64,000 bases of DNA from Pisaster brevispinus (GCA_023634235.1 JAMKCF010000007.1:3390001-3454000); one strand, 5' to 3'; shown: positions 1 to 11,204, counted from the stretch's first letter. The notes: generated from the sequence alone by a model not told the origin. Numbers and translations: made by a program.

Positions 1-1300
1 ATGAGATTTGTGAACACCCTTGCCCCAGGGCAGTTCAAAATGGTTGTTATAACTGCACTAAATCCTTTAATTTGCTTTTTTTTTTCAAAAGTTCTCCTTT
101 TCCTCATATGCTTCTTAAGGGATTCAAAACACTTACATCGACAGTTTTTTAATATCTTAATTTATTTATACTACCACATTTAAAATATTGGACTGACTGC
201 TTCACAACAAATACATGTTTTTGTAAAGTTGTGCCTAATCATTAAAGAAAGCGACATATCATGTTGTCTTTTGTTAAGATAGGCCTACGTCTTCATTTGG
301 AAGTTACCACACAAAGATAGCTAAACAAAAACTTTGCAACATGTCTTGAAATTTCAAAATTTTAAATAGTTAACATCAGTTTCTAAAACGAAACAATCCG
401 TTGTGTGGATCTGTCAGTTCTTTACCCAATCCACACAGCCAACAACTTCGACCCAACCCACCCCAAACAAATCCCGTTAATACCCTCACGGTTTTGCTTC
501 AAGCTTAATTTTCATCTTTAAGTCTACAAGATTACATCTTTTTAACAAAACACTTTATCTAAGACAAACTACTAACATGTACTGTGCTCTTAATTAATAA
601 CGCATACATAACTGCTTAAAATAATTATGTTCTACTTTTGTTTTCTGCTAAATACAACTTGTTCATTCATTTCATTGTTTAGTTTTTTTTCATCGTTTAG
701 TTTTTTTTCTAGAGCAGTAGCATGATCGAAATTGCAATAACTGTCAGTGGAATAGTTGACAATAATGTTATTCATTGAAGTACTGCACAGGCAGCTGTAG
801 GTTTGATGCAAATTTCAAGTACCAAGAGTCGTTGGCATATTTGAAATACATTTGGCCAAAGAGGAGAAGTACACAAAGAATCACAGTTCTTGACGGCTGT
901 TATGGAACATAATTATGTTCTACTTTTGTTTTCTGCTAAATACAACTTGTTCATTCATTTCATTGTTTAGTTTTTTAATTGTGTTTTCATTGTTAATTAA
1001 TTTATATATTGTCATTATTTTTGAAATTTTGAAATGTTTTAATGAAATTTGTTTTGGTGGGCTTAAACCGTCGTTTGAGAAAAAAATGTGGGGCACTGAT
1101 GTAGAGAACTGCCAATTTAAGATTTCTCAAACTCCCAAGTAATTGTTCGCGTGTAGCCATCCCGGTACATCATTGCAGACGGCAAATAATACTGGAATCC
1201 AGCTTAATGGGTCGAAATAGCCATGCATTGTGAGTATATTGTTTGCAATCAACAGTTCCTCCTGATTTCAGGTTTTTTAAAAAGTGTAAATATTATGTTG
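1..1300. other. Non-coding AT-rich stretch
   Basis: No gene is supported here; open frames are short and of low complexity. The one clear structure is a direct repeat of about 66 bp listed separately. The segment around 300-540 resembles other spacers of the array (for example 3900-4020, with the same 'aacgaaacaat' and 'ccacc(a)cgaccc' phrases), so it is probably part of a degraded duplication unit. Confidence 0.5.
621..976. repeat. Direct repeat pair of about 66 bp, 288 bp apart
   Basis: The sequence starting 'ataattatgttctac' and ending 'cattgtttagttttt' occurs at 621-686 and again at 909-974, almost letter for letter. The 220 bp in between are unique in this window. This may be a local duplication or the trace of an insertion. 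Confidence 0.7.
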
Positions 1301-1309
1301 CTTCAAGCT

Positions 1310-2030
1310 AACAGTAAACTTACACTTAGACTCCTATTTCCTGGAAAAAAATGAAACATTTGGCTTGACAATTATGAACACTTCCCCATTTACATAATAG
1401 TTACCTTATCGTTGAACTAGAGCTATGGTCAAATATAAGCTGTAGCGCTCATCTTAAGTTACATTGTTCTGGGTAAAATAATGAAATATTCCAATATAAT
1501 TTCTTGAATGAGTTTTGTAAGTCGATATTTGACTGTATTAGTTTATCTTTAGTTTCATATATACTTCCGTATAATTGACCAGAACACGTCCATCGTATAA
1601 CTAATTGTACAATAATTGTAAACGACATTATAAGATTTTGTAAGTAATTGTCAGGATCTTCGGAGAGTGTTCTACCAGGAAAGGACGATGAAGGGGTTGA
1701 TATTATTGATTGTAAACATGCACTGAAGAAACGACATAATTATTAGGAAGTTTGAACTTTAGAGGAGGAACGTGATTTTGAGAAGTTGTACTGTCAGTTT
1801 TATCTTGAAAATGTTGAGAAATTCGGACAGCCCCTAAGTAATCGTCATCAAAATAAACATACAACATCGGAATGTAGACGTGTCCATCAATCAAAGTGTT
1901 GTATTGTTTAACCATAAGTAAAACTGTCCAGTGCAAAAGGTGACCAGACTTTCAACACAAATTATCGATTCTACATAGTGTGCCCGGGAAAATGGCAAAT
2001 AAAAAAAAGGCTTCACGTCCTTCTTCCAGA
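1310..2030. repeat. Copy of flanking block F (copy 1)
   Basis: This stretch is a diverged copy of a roughly 1-kb spacer that recurs at 6290-7050, 37480-38830, 45230-46260, 51600-52300, 52560-53130 and 57340-57975. Shared phrases include 'cattgttctgagtaaa', 'cctcgttagtttcac', 'gtagacgtgtcc' and 'aaaaggtgaccagact'. It ends in a weak version of the fold-back found in the other copies (about 1977-2027). No coding potential is seen. Confidence 0.75.
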
Positions 2031-2120
2031 TTCCGGGTCCTATACTGACATATAAATTGTTTATTAAGCCCCACGCGACCCGGAATCCAGGAATCCGGAA
2101 TCCGGGTCAATTCTGACCCG

Positions 2121-2350
2121 GGAGTTTTCAGAGTGTAGTCACCACTGTGGAGGAAGTTTTCAGAGTGTAGTCACCTCTGTGGAGGAAGTTTTCAGAGTGT
2201 AGTCACCTCTGTGGAGGAAGTTTTCAGAGTGTAGTCACCTCTGTGGAGGAAGTTTTCAGAGTGTAGTCACCTCTGTGGAGGAAGTTTTCAGAGTGTAGTC
2301 ACCTCTGTGGAGGAAGTTTTCAGAGTGCAGTCACCTCTGTGGAGGAAGTT
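2121..2350. repeat. 32-bp minisatellite, about 7 copies
   Basis: The phrase 'ttttcagagtgtagtcacc' recurs at 2125, 2157, 2189, 2221, 2253, 2285 and 2317, a strict 32-bp period, with only a few substitutions between units. A single, unexpanded copy of the unit lies at about 47205-47245. The array is preceded by GGAATCCGG/GGGTCA-type MITE sequence (about 2030-2120). Confidence 0.92.
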
Positions 2351-3291
2351 TGCAGCTCAATGTTCTTTGATTCTAAAATTGGGTTGTTGGTTTTTCTGTC
2401 ATAGATACGGCGTTAAATTTTCAGCAGTTATTGTTTCAATGGGTCAATGTCCGTTAGGAATTCTTTATTGCTCTAACCAATTTAGTAATTTATCATTGTA
2501 CCGAAACATGTATCCTTGTATTAAATATTTGGTTTCATACTGACAAAACGACTTCTTACGCAAAGAACAACTGCATACAAAAATGTCATCCTATAGTTTG
2601 GCTACAGTAGCCTCATACACGTAGTCATCTACAGCAATTCAAGCAGTGTGAGATCAACGTCTTGAGTAACGTCTATCATCGCCCTGTCGAAGTTTCCGCT
2701 AGTCTTGAAATCAAGTCGGTAATTGTTTGTGCGGTCTAGTTGCGGGGACGGTACACATATCCTCGATCCCAATATGTGTGTGAGTCAGTCGCAATTACCG
2801 TCTTAAATAACTTGTACCCAGCTTTGTACACATGCAATTGGACTTGCTGCCAAAATTGGACGGAGCAGTTTGATTGGTTAAGAATCGCAAAAACATGAAT
2901 ATTCATCATACATCTTGCAGCGTATGGCGCCATGCAGCTACCAGGCGCACAATTCATTCTTTGATAGGGGAGTAATTATATATAGTAACATTTTATGATA
3001 ATGCATTGGTCAAATTTATCTTAAAAGAAAGTTAATAAATTGTTATAATTATTAAAATATTATGGTTTTTACATTGATGTTGGCAAATAAACTGTCATTT
3101 TCACCCCCAAAAAAGCCAACAGAAAAGAGACACTCCCGCGTTAATAATGAATTCTTCCAATTTTGTCAGCCGAGCTACCATTGGCCCCCTCTATGGCACT
3201 TTTGCATACGCAATGTATAATTTACCATATATGAATATTCGGCTGGAAACAAGCTACTCAAGTCGTTAGAGCTTACGGACCTTGCCACGCG

Positions 3292-3700
3292 CTACCTACG
3301 ACCGTTGCATGAATGTATAATCGCACTGTGACTGTTGCATGAACGGCGGGATGTGTGTTTGAAATAGGCAGCGCAGGCAGACAAATAGACACTGACTAAC
3401 GACTTGTCATCAAGTCTAAGTTTCCGCATGATACACTTAAATACTAGTTCGTGGTAACTGGATGGTGTAGTCTCTTTACTGACTGTAGAAGCAGCCTGCC
3501 CATGAAGTTGGGTTTCCATTTCCTCAAACGCTCTGTCAATTCCATCATTTCGATCTGCATCAGTGTCACGGCTTGTATTGCGTCTAGCTTTGCATTGTTC
3601 TCTCTCAACCCAGGGGCAAATCAAGACGATATTGAAGAGCATCGATAAGGCACCACAAACTGAGATAGCTATGAGTTCAGGAGATTTCAGTTCTTGGAGG
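3292..3700 (-). pseudogene. Ig-receptor membrane helix and short tail fragment
   Basis: Read on the minus strand, this encodes a hydrophobic helix (ISVCGALSMLFNIVLICPW), a basic stop-transfer segment and the short tail of the cluster. The tail holds AFEEMETQLHGQAAS and SSYHELVFK. The usual YEEM is FEEM, so the PI3K-type tyrosine is lost, while the ITIM-like SSYHEL is kept. The stop codon found after the matching FK in other copies is changed, so the frame reads on for about 39 unrelated residues. No Ig domain or stalk is visible upstream, where the flank instead matches the spacer at 12090-12310. The helix class is the same as in the partial copy at 63560-64000 and differs from the other genes. 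It could be the last exon of a spliced gene, but a relic is more likely. Confidence 0.7.
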
Positions 3701-3749
3701 GCTGCGATAACTCTCTATTCCTTGAAGAGTGGAATGTGTTTAGTCTGAC

Positions 3750-6000
3750 TTGGGTCAACTCGAATTTAAAGATAACATACTCTGGTTGAATTCACAAGGG
3801 TTTAATTATAATTTATCAAATTTAAAGCTAACGTCAAGAATGAGAATTTAAAAATGGTGTTTGTAATGTGTCATCAATCGTTAGAGACGGGGATCTTAGT
3901 AGTTTCTAATTTGTAAAACGAAACAATACATTGGTAGATCTATGAGATCTGGATCCAATCGACACAACCCACCACCTCGACCCAACCCACAGAAAACAAA
4001 CCCCAATATTCCCCTAACAGTACCGAAACACAGATCTATGCAGTCTCGATTCAATCCTTCAAACCAAACACAACAATATCACTCCCACGACCACAACACC
4101 ATTACCACAAACTAAGACTTGTAGGCGTCCCAAATGGTATGTGGGTCGGTCGTTAATTTTCCTTGTAGCTTATTGAAGACGACGCCCAAAACACCAAGTT
4201 GATGTAACTCAACATCAGTTTCTTTATGCATTTCATTATGCCATCAAAACATTCTAAAGATTCAAAATCACACAATGTTACATGACGAATCTAAGTAAAC
4301 AAGTCATGGTACTGTTATCAACAGTATGTTTGTAAGCAGACTGTAATACTCCGCCAACAGAATTGATATACAGTTTTTAAAATTCCCCATTCCCTCTTGG
4401 AACCTCTTGAAATCACATGTAAAAAGGAAACTACCCTGACTTGATCATTTAAGTAAACATATTCAATCCAAAAACTCTCAATTAAGATTTCCCATAGGGG
4501 TTGTAAACTTATCTCCTAGCATGACTGTAATCAACTTTGCAAGATGGCTTCCAGGCTGGCTTGAGGGGTAGCAGATTGTTTTATTGAGTCTTAAGGCTCT
4601 CATCAAATGTTTCAGAACATTTGCAAGGATTATATTCACCCCAAATTTAGCATGCTATTTATAAAATGTATACTCCTAATGGTAAACAATTAGTTTCACT
4701 TCAAAAGTACGACATTAGAAATGATGTCAGTTTCTGTCCGTTTAACTTATTTTCAGCTGATTTTTGTGCTTTTAAAATTTATTGACATCGATTGAAAAGA
4801 AGCAATCGTTTTTCTTGTGGTTGTTAGTGGCTGATATGAATATAATAAACAATGAAATAACAATCTCTTTTTCCACGAGAAAGGGTTATTAATGAAGCCG
4901 TAATTATAGCATGAAGGGTTGCATCAAAATTGTCTGCAATCTTACACATGAGGCTGAGCGCTGAATGATACACAAATCTGGAACAACATTTTGCACATCT
5001 TACTATTCCATTTTGCATAAAAATATTGTTGAAGTAAGTCGAATAATTTGTTTGTATATACAATTGATTAAAATCCGCTACTATTCAACTGGGAAATGTC
5101 ACGTATTAACGACTGAGGGCGAAGCACCCATCTTCCCATAATCTCTTCTCATCAACTCGGGATCTACAACGTTTGCATTTTTAAACTCAGACCTCGGCAC
5201 ACAATAACTTCATTCTTCTCAGGGTAAATGTGAGTGGAAAAACCCTAGTCTGAGATGTTATTCATATAGGCAAATGTAAACACTTTATTTCACTGCTAAA
5301 CAACTCCGTGAATGTGGGTCCTAATGTCCATAAAATAACCTCATGCTGGTATTTCCACAACTGTCCTTACGGCTGACAGTATAACTTTTGTTTTTATATC
5401 TGGGAAAAGTTGCAAGCTTTGTCTTACCAATTGTTTAAACTACCTCAGTAACATAATAACCTTATCGTTGGAAGTTGCCTATAGACAAATCTAAGCTATG
5501 TCGCCATTCTTAAGTTATTAACTCTCCAAAATTAAGTACCTTGTAAACCAATGAAACAATAAAAAAAGTTCATATAATTAGTTTCCTTGGAAAAATAATT
5601 TACTGTGTTAGTTCCTTGTTAGTTTGATTCAATAACCAATGATACATAAGCTAACACATTTATTTCAATGAGACAGTAAAACGTGTATTTCTTGAACATC
5701 AAGACGACTTCGTTTTCTTTCTTCTCAGAAAGTAATGTTTCTGAGTAAGATAAATATAATGCAGGCTTTTTAAAAAGACAACAGACAATCACACAATTAT
5801 TTGTTACGTAGCTTTGATTAAACAAATGACATTTTCACTTTAAAAAATTCAGATTCAAAAGGCATGGCTAGTTTTTAAATTCATAAAGGAATTAAATAGA
5901 TGATTCATAATTATGAAAAAAAAAAACCTGTTCACTGCTAAGCAACTATATTAGGATATGTCAAAACGGTTATTCAATTAACCAGGTAAGCTAATAACTT
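3750..6000. other. Spacer of duplication unit, no gene
   Basis: No coding sequence is supported. The segment is the 3' flank of the long-tailed receptor unit at 7612-9321. It has recognisable diverged copies at 36040-37330 and 44000-45060; for example, the 'acctcggca ... ctcagggtaaatgtga' stretch near 5190-5235 recurs near 37240, 44975 and 21760. Confidence 0.6.
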
Positions 6001-6012
6001 GTTGCTCAACCT

Positions 6013-6217
6013 AGGCCCAATTTCATGGCTCTGCTTACCGTAAGCTAAGAAACGGCGCATACGGAAGCAGGGAATTTCGCGCTTACGTCAAGCGTATTTC
6101 ACGTTAGGCATGCTTCACTTACACAACTATCACGTACATTCGGCGCTTGCACAGTAAGCGAAAAATGGTGATCGCAAGCGCATAATTTTGCAGTAAGCAG
6201 AGCCATGAAATTGGGCC
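6013..6217. mobile_element. Short MITE with 25-bp perfect inverted repeats
   Basis: The left arm 6013-6037 (GGCCCAATTTCATGGCTCTG...) is the exact reverse complement of the right arm 6193-6217. The interior of about 155 bp is rich in 'gcgctta/taagcg' words and has no open frame. It is a non-autonomous DNA transposon. No target duplication could be assigned with confidence. It interrupts the block-F spacer. Confidence 0.88.
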
Positions 6218-6289
6218 CTGTACTTTCAAGCATGCAGTTTGATTCAATATATACAATACAAAGTGTATGTTTTGTTTCAAGCTGTCAGT

Positions 6290-7600
6290 AAACTTATACT
6301 CAGACTCTTATTTCCTGGACAATTTGAAACATTTGGCCTAACTATTATGAAAACTTCCCAAGACATATAGTTACCTTATCGTTAGAATTACATTTGATCA
6401 AATCTAAGCTATAGCTCTCATCTTAATTTGCATTGTTCTGAGTAAACTAATAAAATATTACAAAGTAATTTATTGAATGAGTTTCCTCAGTAGACTATTG
6501 ACTTTGTTGGTTCCTCGTTAGTTTCACTTAATTCTGTATAAATCAAGAACACATCCATCTTGTAACTCATGTACAATAATTGTAAACAACCATATAAGAG
6601 GCTTTCGGTAATTGTTAGGATCTTTAAATATTGTACTATCCGGAAGGAGGATGAAGGGGTTGATAATATTGATTTTATACACGCACTGAAGAACGTACAA
6701 AATAGGCAGATTATGATTAGGGAGTTTGAACTTTAGAGGAGGACGTGAAGTTGTACACTCAGTTTATTCTTCAAAATGTTGAGATTTTAGGACAGGCCCT
6801 TAGTCATCGTCATAAAAAAATATATATATATATATAAAACCATACAACATAGGAATGTAGACGTGTCCAGTCATTGAAGTCTATAACTGTTTAACCATCA
6901 GTAAAACTGTCCAGTACAAAAGGTGACCAGACTTTCCATAAAAATATATATGTATGTATTGGTTCTACACGCATCGTGTGCATGGGAGAAGGGCACATAA
7001 TAAGGCTCTACGTCTTTCTTCAAGGCACACAAAGTATTTGTTGTCCAAGTAAAGCAAGGTTGTCAGCAATCACATGACTCTTGACAAAAACGTGGAATTA
7101 GTGTTAGATTGCTGATGCTAGAATTACCCCCAACGACAGGTTTTCCCATTTCAACACAGAAGTTAACCTTCCTATTTAATGGCTGAAAACCAATAACCCC
7201 CCCCCCTCAGTTTTCTGGAAAGAATAATAATTTTTCAAAAACTTTTTTCAATTAAACCTTTTTGCGTCCTTCTTCAGGACACAAGACGATTATTGAGTTG
7301 CCATGACATGAAATTGATTTGGGTCCAACCATTTGTTGATTGATCAAAGTCAAACATTATCATTACATGAGATTATGGATCAAAATTCTTTGGTTATTCA
7401 ATAATTCTAGAATATGTAATACAATAATTAAAGTTCAATCGATGTTGTTTTAGTTCATTTTCATATGGGCTAAACAACATCCAGTGCAGCCTCAAAGAAA
7501 AAAAAAGAGATGAGCGAGAAATGTGTAATTTTCTCCCAAGATTCGACTGTAACATCGTATCAATCCTGATCAACCCCTGATGGGGCGTGGCCGGTACTCC
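6290..7600. repeat. Block F copy 2 with terminal fold-back (6976-7030)
   Basis: This is the 3' flank of the receptor gene that begins (on the minus strand) at 9321. It is collinear with the other F copies. The fold-back at 6976-7030 has the arms 'gtgtgcatgggagaaggg' and 'tctttcttcaaggcacac', which pair with some G-U and mismatches. It lies just after an AATAAA-like string on the plus strand. The rest, 7040-7600, has no gene; it is the immediate 3' flank shared with 38830-39366 and 57975-58590. Confidence 0.7.
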
Positions 7601-7611
7601 CCTCCCTCAGC

Positions 7612-9321
7612 TTACCCAAATACTTGTTTGTTTCCAATGTCAGCATAAACCGTCTCCTCCTCCGGGTTGACGATTCTTGCCGGTCCTCGCAATAGATCCA
7701 AGTCAGCGTAGGTCAGACCTTCCACATTCCTCTGTCTTGGGTCATCCTTGATGAAACCGTCCTCACCACGGTCTGCCGTCTGCTCTAGCCCGGCCTGGGC
7801 TTTGCATGCGGTGCTCGCTCTGCGTTTGGAGAGATGGTACGGAATGACGCGAGGGGGTTTCTGACCTGACGGTTGACAGTCCACGACGCGTCCTGGTACC
7901 GGCAAATCCTTCACAGCAACGGTTGATTTCCGAGCGGCGTCTGTTCCACTTTTAAGTCTCGATCTATCCTGCCAACCTTCAGATACATTCTTTGATGCTT
8001 CCACGGAAGAAAGGGCGCCATATGTCTTAACTTTGGCGCGACCTTTATCCACCACGGCGTACATGAACTCAGGTTGATTCTGTTTGTCATTACGTGTCTC
8101 CCCATTAATAACTGATCGATCAGATTCAGTGAACAGAGGTTTTTCCACATCGTCTTGATCATGTTTTGTTTCCGCCCGCTGGTGTAATTCCAATGTCACT
8201 ACTATATTCAATGTTTCTCTTGGGGAGTCAACTGACCACTCGCCTGCGTCATTTTCTTGATCACACCTCGGAGTGAGTCCGTGCAGTTGGGTTTCTGAAT
8301 TCCCATCTGCATCACTTTCTCCTCCATCATCTCGAGGGGTGTGAGATTCACGTCTATAAATCGTCTTGGATTGAGATCGTCCTCTGAAGACAAGAAAGTA
8401 CAGGAGGATTACAATGAAGAAAACTAAGAAACCAGCTCCTAAAGCTCCTCCTACTAAGATGACTGTGGAGTCCGTAGATCCTGAAGAAGGGTTGCTACTA
8501 AGTAATATAGAAGTGACCGTTGTCGAGTGAGGTGTCGTCATGTCGCCTCTATATGTTTCCATGGTTACCTCATTCTGATGAACAAGTAACAAGCCACTAA
8601 TAGTCTCCCCAGTAATTGACATGGATCCTCTGAACACCATACATTTCACTGCAGTGCCGTGTTCTCTCATTGTCAATCTCAGCATTGTCATTGTTTTATT
8701 GTTATCATGAAATGCAATTGAATGGTCTCCCGTCGTTAGTTTTTGCCAAGACTCATCGTGATTGTTGTACTTTGATTTGATAAACCAAGTGTATGTTAAT
8801 TCGTTCTCCATGATTGGTCGCGTTTGGCAACGAAATTTTGCATTTTGACGCAAGTATAATATATCAATTTGAGACGGTATAACACTAGTGTCTATCGGAT
8901 CAACTACAATGAGTCTAGCTACTTTAGACTCTTCGTTTTGTACTCCAGGTTGTAATCTGTAGACATGACAGCTGTAATCTCTCTCATCATTCGGTTGTAA
9001 ATTGCGTATGTGAAAAGTCCATGTGCAGCCACTTAACGTGATCGTGTACCTCTCTCTACCAAGGGTACTGTTGTACACCGTGGTCCCAGCAGATATCCTT
9101 GCATTGGAGTCCATTGCACGTTTCCAATATATCTGATAAGAGCTCTTTGTTTGACACCGTACATTCTTGTTGAGCGTACAGCTTAATGTCACATCACTTC
9201 CTTCCAAGGCGAGGGTGTCAACTGGGTGAGTCTGGAAAAGTGTCGCCTCACCCATGGAGGTAAAATTAGATGCCTCACCCAACCCACAGATCGATGTCGT
9301 AACAAGAACGAGCAAAAACAT
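7612..9321 (-). CDS. Two-Ig-domain transmembrane receptor with long ITIM/ITSM tail
   Basis: The protein has 569 residues, from the ATG at 9321 (MFLLVLVTTSICGLGEA, a signal peptide) to the TAA at 7612-7614. Ig1 has Cys48, Trp66, the DERDYSC motif and Cys118, plus an extra pair (Cys56, Cys99). Ig2 has Cys165, Trp179 and Cys227. A Ser/Thr stalk precedes the membrane helix at about 286-312, which contains GGALGAG. The tail of about 255 residues carries Tyr421 (FMYAVV), Tyr434, Tyr538 in LTYADL (ITIM) and Tyr559 in TVYADI (ITSM). ITIM/ITSM tails in known receptors recruit SH2 phosphatases, so an inhibitory surface receptor is inferred. The whole protein is one exon. Residues 18-26 repeat a GEA-flanked segment not seen in paralogs. 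A 1-nt difference from the 54247-56064 paralog shortens the C terminus. The ligand is unknown. Confidence 0.9.
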   Translation of the reverse strand: MFLLVLVTTSICGLGEASNFTSMGEATLFQTHPVDTLALEGSDVTLSCTLNKNVRCQTKSSYQIYWKRAMDSNARISAGTTVYNSTLGRERYTITLSGCTWTFHIRNLQPNDERDYSCHVYRLQPGVQNEESKVARLIVVDPIDTSVIPSQIDILYLRQNAKFRCQTRPIMENELTYTWFIKSKYNNHDESWQKLTTGDHSIAFHDNNKTMTMLRLTMREHGTAVKCMVFRGSMSITGETISGLLLVHQNEVTMETYRGDMTTPHSTTVTSILLSSNPSSGSTDSTVILVGGALGAGFLVFFIVILLYFLVFRGRSQSKTIYRRESHTPRDDGGESDADGNSETQLHGLTPRCDQENDAGEWSVDSPRETLNIVVTLELHQRAETKHDQDDVEKPLFTESDRSVINGETRNDKQNQPEFMYAVVDKGRAKVKTYGALSSVEASKNVSEGWQDRSRLKSGTDAARKSTVAVKDLPVPGRVVDCQPSGQKPPRVIPYHLSKRRASTACKAQAGLEQTADRGEDGFIKDDPRQRNVEGLTYADLDLLRGPARIVNPEEETVYADIGNKQVFG

Positions 9322-9480
9322 TGTACCTGTTGATACGTGTATAACGAACGATAAAATATCAGCAAAACTGCAGTCTTTACAATGATATGAAAACCAGAGA
9401 TCTCTGCGAGTATCACTCTCCAACTTTAACAAAACTGGGACATGTTTAAGACAATCAGCTTAATAAAACCTTAAACGTGG
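9322..9480 (-). promoter_or_regulatory. Conserved 5' leader of receptor genes
   Basis: About 100-150 bp directly upstream of the ATG are conserved before every receptor copy of this type (also 19810-19960, 33076-33150, 43080-43210, 50305-50450 and 56065-56200). Read on the minus strand, they contain 'gaagactgcagtttgctg' and 'acacgtatcaacag' just before the start. This is probably 5' UTR or proximal promoter. The final 'caacag' could also be a splice acceptor for an upstream non-coding exon. No TATA box is assigned. Confidence 0.5.
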
Positions 9481-9589
9481 AACGCAGTTAAAATGCAGAG
9501 TTGGTGAAGAGTGCGTGGTTTTTCAGATGTGTTTACTTTCTCAATGGTCTCCGGGTTGTTTTTGTTTTCTCTATTTTTTTTATATATTT

Positions 9590-10130
9590 TTTTAACTTCC
9601 TTCCTTGTAGTTTAAAGGCGAAACGCCGAAACTCTGGATTTGGGAAGATAAGTATGTTGTTGTTGTTTTTTTAATCAGAAACACAAGAAAAATGTGCTTG
9701 ATTTTCAAATCGTCATTTGAAATAAATATTGAAAAGAGCTGGTTGTACTTCAGACATGAAGAAAATGAGAAAGACAGCACAAAATTGCCGCAGTGACGTT
9801 CTCTGTCGTTCTCTGTCGTGAGCATGTTCATGGATTGTTTACATCATTTAATATAATAAATATGTTGTTAATTGTTGCTATAAGAGTTGGCGTGATTTTA
9901 AAACCTGGTTCTAGACAATTAATTCATGAATAAAACCTCAATTAAGGGTATGACTTTATTTAATGTACATACTTGGTAAAGGAAACTAATGGTATGTGGT
10001 TCGGTCGTTCATTTTATTTTACTTCATTCCTTGTAGCTTATTAAAGTCTACGCCCAAAACACTGAATTTATGTCAATCAATATCAGATCAGATGTTTCAT
10101 TCACGACTCATTAGTCAGAATAGCGTCCGC
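9590..10130 (-). pseudogene. Upstream flank with decayed Ig2 fragment (about 9785-9832)
   Basis: The upstream flank begins with the repeated phrase 'cttccttgtagtttaaaggc'. At 9785-9832 it carries a decayed copy of the Ig2 region encoding the MTMLRLTMRENGTAVKC-like segment, visible as 'ccgcagtgacgttctctg...gagcatgt'. The 'gagttggcgtgat' phrase follows. The same order is found at 35780-36000, 43670-43870, 50745-50900 and 56510-56700. The fragment is not translatable. Confidence 0.65.
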
Positions 10131-10182
10131 TTCGAAGTTTATAGTAATTTAGGAGCGTTAAGTATCGAATAAAAAACAAGTC

Positions 10183-11204
10183 TCAGCTTTGAAACTGAGA
10201 AGCAGCTGGCCCGTATAGTTGGGTTTCCATTTCCTCATACGCCTCTGCATCTTCATCTTGAGTTGTCTGAACTACACGGGTTGAATTACGATTTGCTTTG
10301 GATCGTCTTTTGGTCACGATAATGTACAGCAGTAATGAAATGAAGAGACATATGAAGACAGCAGCTACAGACCATCCTACTAAGATGACGGTGATATTAG
10401 CATCAAATGGTGTGTCTTGAATCTTAAGAGCGGAATTCTTGGTAGAAGTTGGTGTTGTTGAGTGAGAAGACACCGTTCGGAAGGAATTTGTGCTGTCAGA
10501 GTTGGGCTGATACTGTTTGGTATCAGGGACTTCGGTAGTGGATGTTATCGGTTTCTTCTGAGGATGAATGAGTATCAGGTAGTTATCACTTCTTTCCACT
10601 GGTGTAGTTCCACTGAATGCCTCACAATACACGATAGTGTGGTTAACACTTATCTTGAGAAATGTTAAGGTGTGTCCGTCGTTTTTCAAATGATATGATG
10701 ATATATCTTGAAATCTTCTGACGTCGGTTCCATTCACAAACCATTTTACATTGAGGGTCGGCAGAGCTCCACGTCGTGACTGAACGTTACAGTGAAATAT
10801 AGCATTATATCGATTAGTGATGGTATGATGAGGGTCATAGGGGAAGATCGAGAAAAGAGGTTTGTTTCAAAAGAGATAATGCTGCATCGATATTGTTTCA
10901 TATCACTTGGCTGGACTCCTGTAATCGTCAAAGACCAATCAGGGACAGAGGACACTGAAAATTTGTATCGATACCTAGTAGCCACAGTTGTACAAGACGA
11001 CATGACTTTAAATGTGTTGTTTATCTTCAGCTCCCAATGAAGATAACACTTGTTGTATCTACAGTTGGTAATGTGCAAGTCAGTTGGGCACAACAGCGTG
11101 GCATTCTCTCCTATTTCGGCTACGACGTCTTCCGTATGTCCCGTAATGACACACGCTCTACATCCATAAGCCCATACGAGAGCAATAAGAACAACTGGAT
11201 ACAT
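10183..11204 (-). pseudogene. Type-B Ig receptor with frameshift between Ig1 and Ig2
   Basis: The ATG at 11204 opens a signal peptide (MYPVVLIALVWAYGCRA) and a V-like Ig1 with Cys39, Trp57, a MKQYRC motif and Cys107. This ectodomain class is distinct from the neighbours. After IIPSLID the frame shifts by one: the Ig2 start (IFHCNVQSRRGAL), VNGTDV, stalk, helix and tail are in another frame that ends at 10183. The related copies at 13133-13200 and 60890-60930 have extra bases at this point, so a deletion in the inter-domain linker probably caused the shift. The helix (VILVGWSVAAVFICLFISLL) and the tail with AYEEMETQLYG are of the short-tail class, so type-B Ig domains are joined to the same membrane module as type A. 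The tail stops early and lacks SSYQEL. Alternatively these could be two exons, but no clear GT-AG pair is visible. Confidence 0.75.

Noticed and set aside
2121..2350. CRISPR array
   Set aside because: The repeats are directly abutting with no unique spacers and lie in eukaryotic DNA; this is a minisatellite.
9322..9432. N-terminal extension of the long-tail receptor
   Set aside because: It begins at TTG and precedes a clean signal peptide at the ATG at 9321. The same holds for the upstream GTG of the gene at 31906-33075.
10183..11204. Two-exon intact type-B receptor
   Set aside because: No plausible GT-AG pair that restores the frame was seen at the Ig1/Ig2 junction, and related copies read through this point without an intron. 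Transcript data could still change this.
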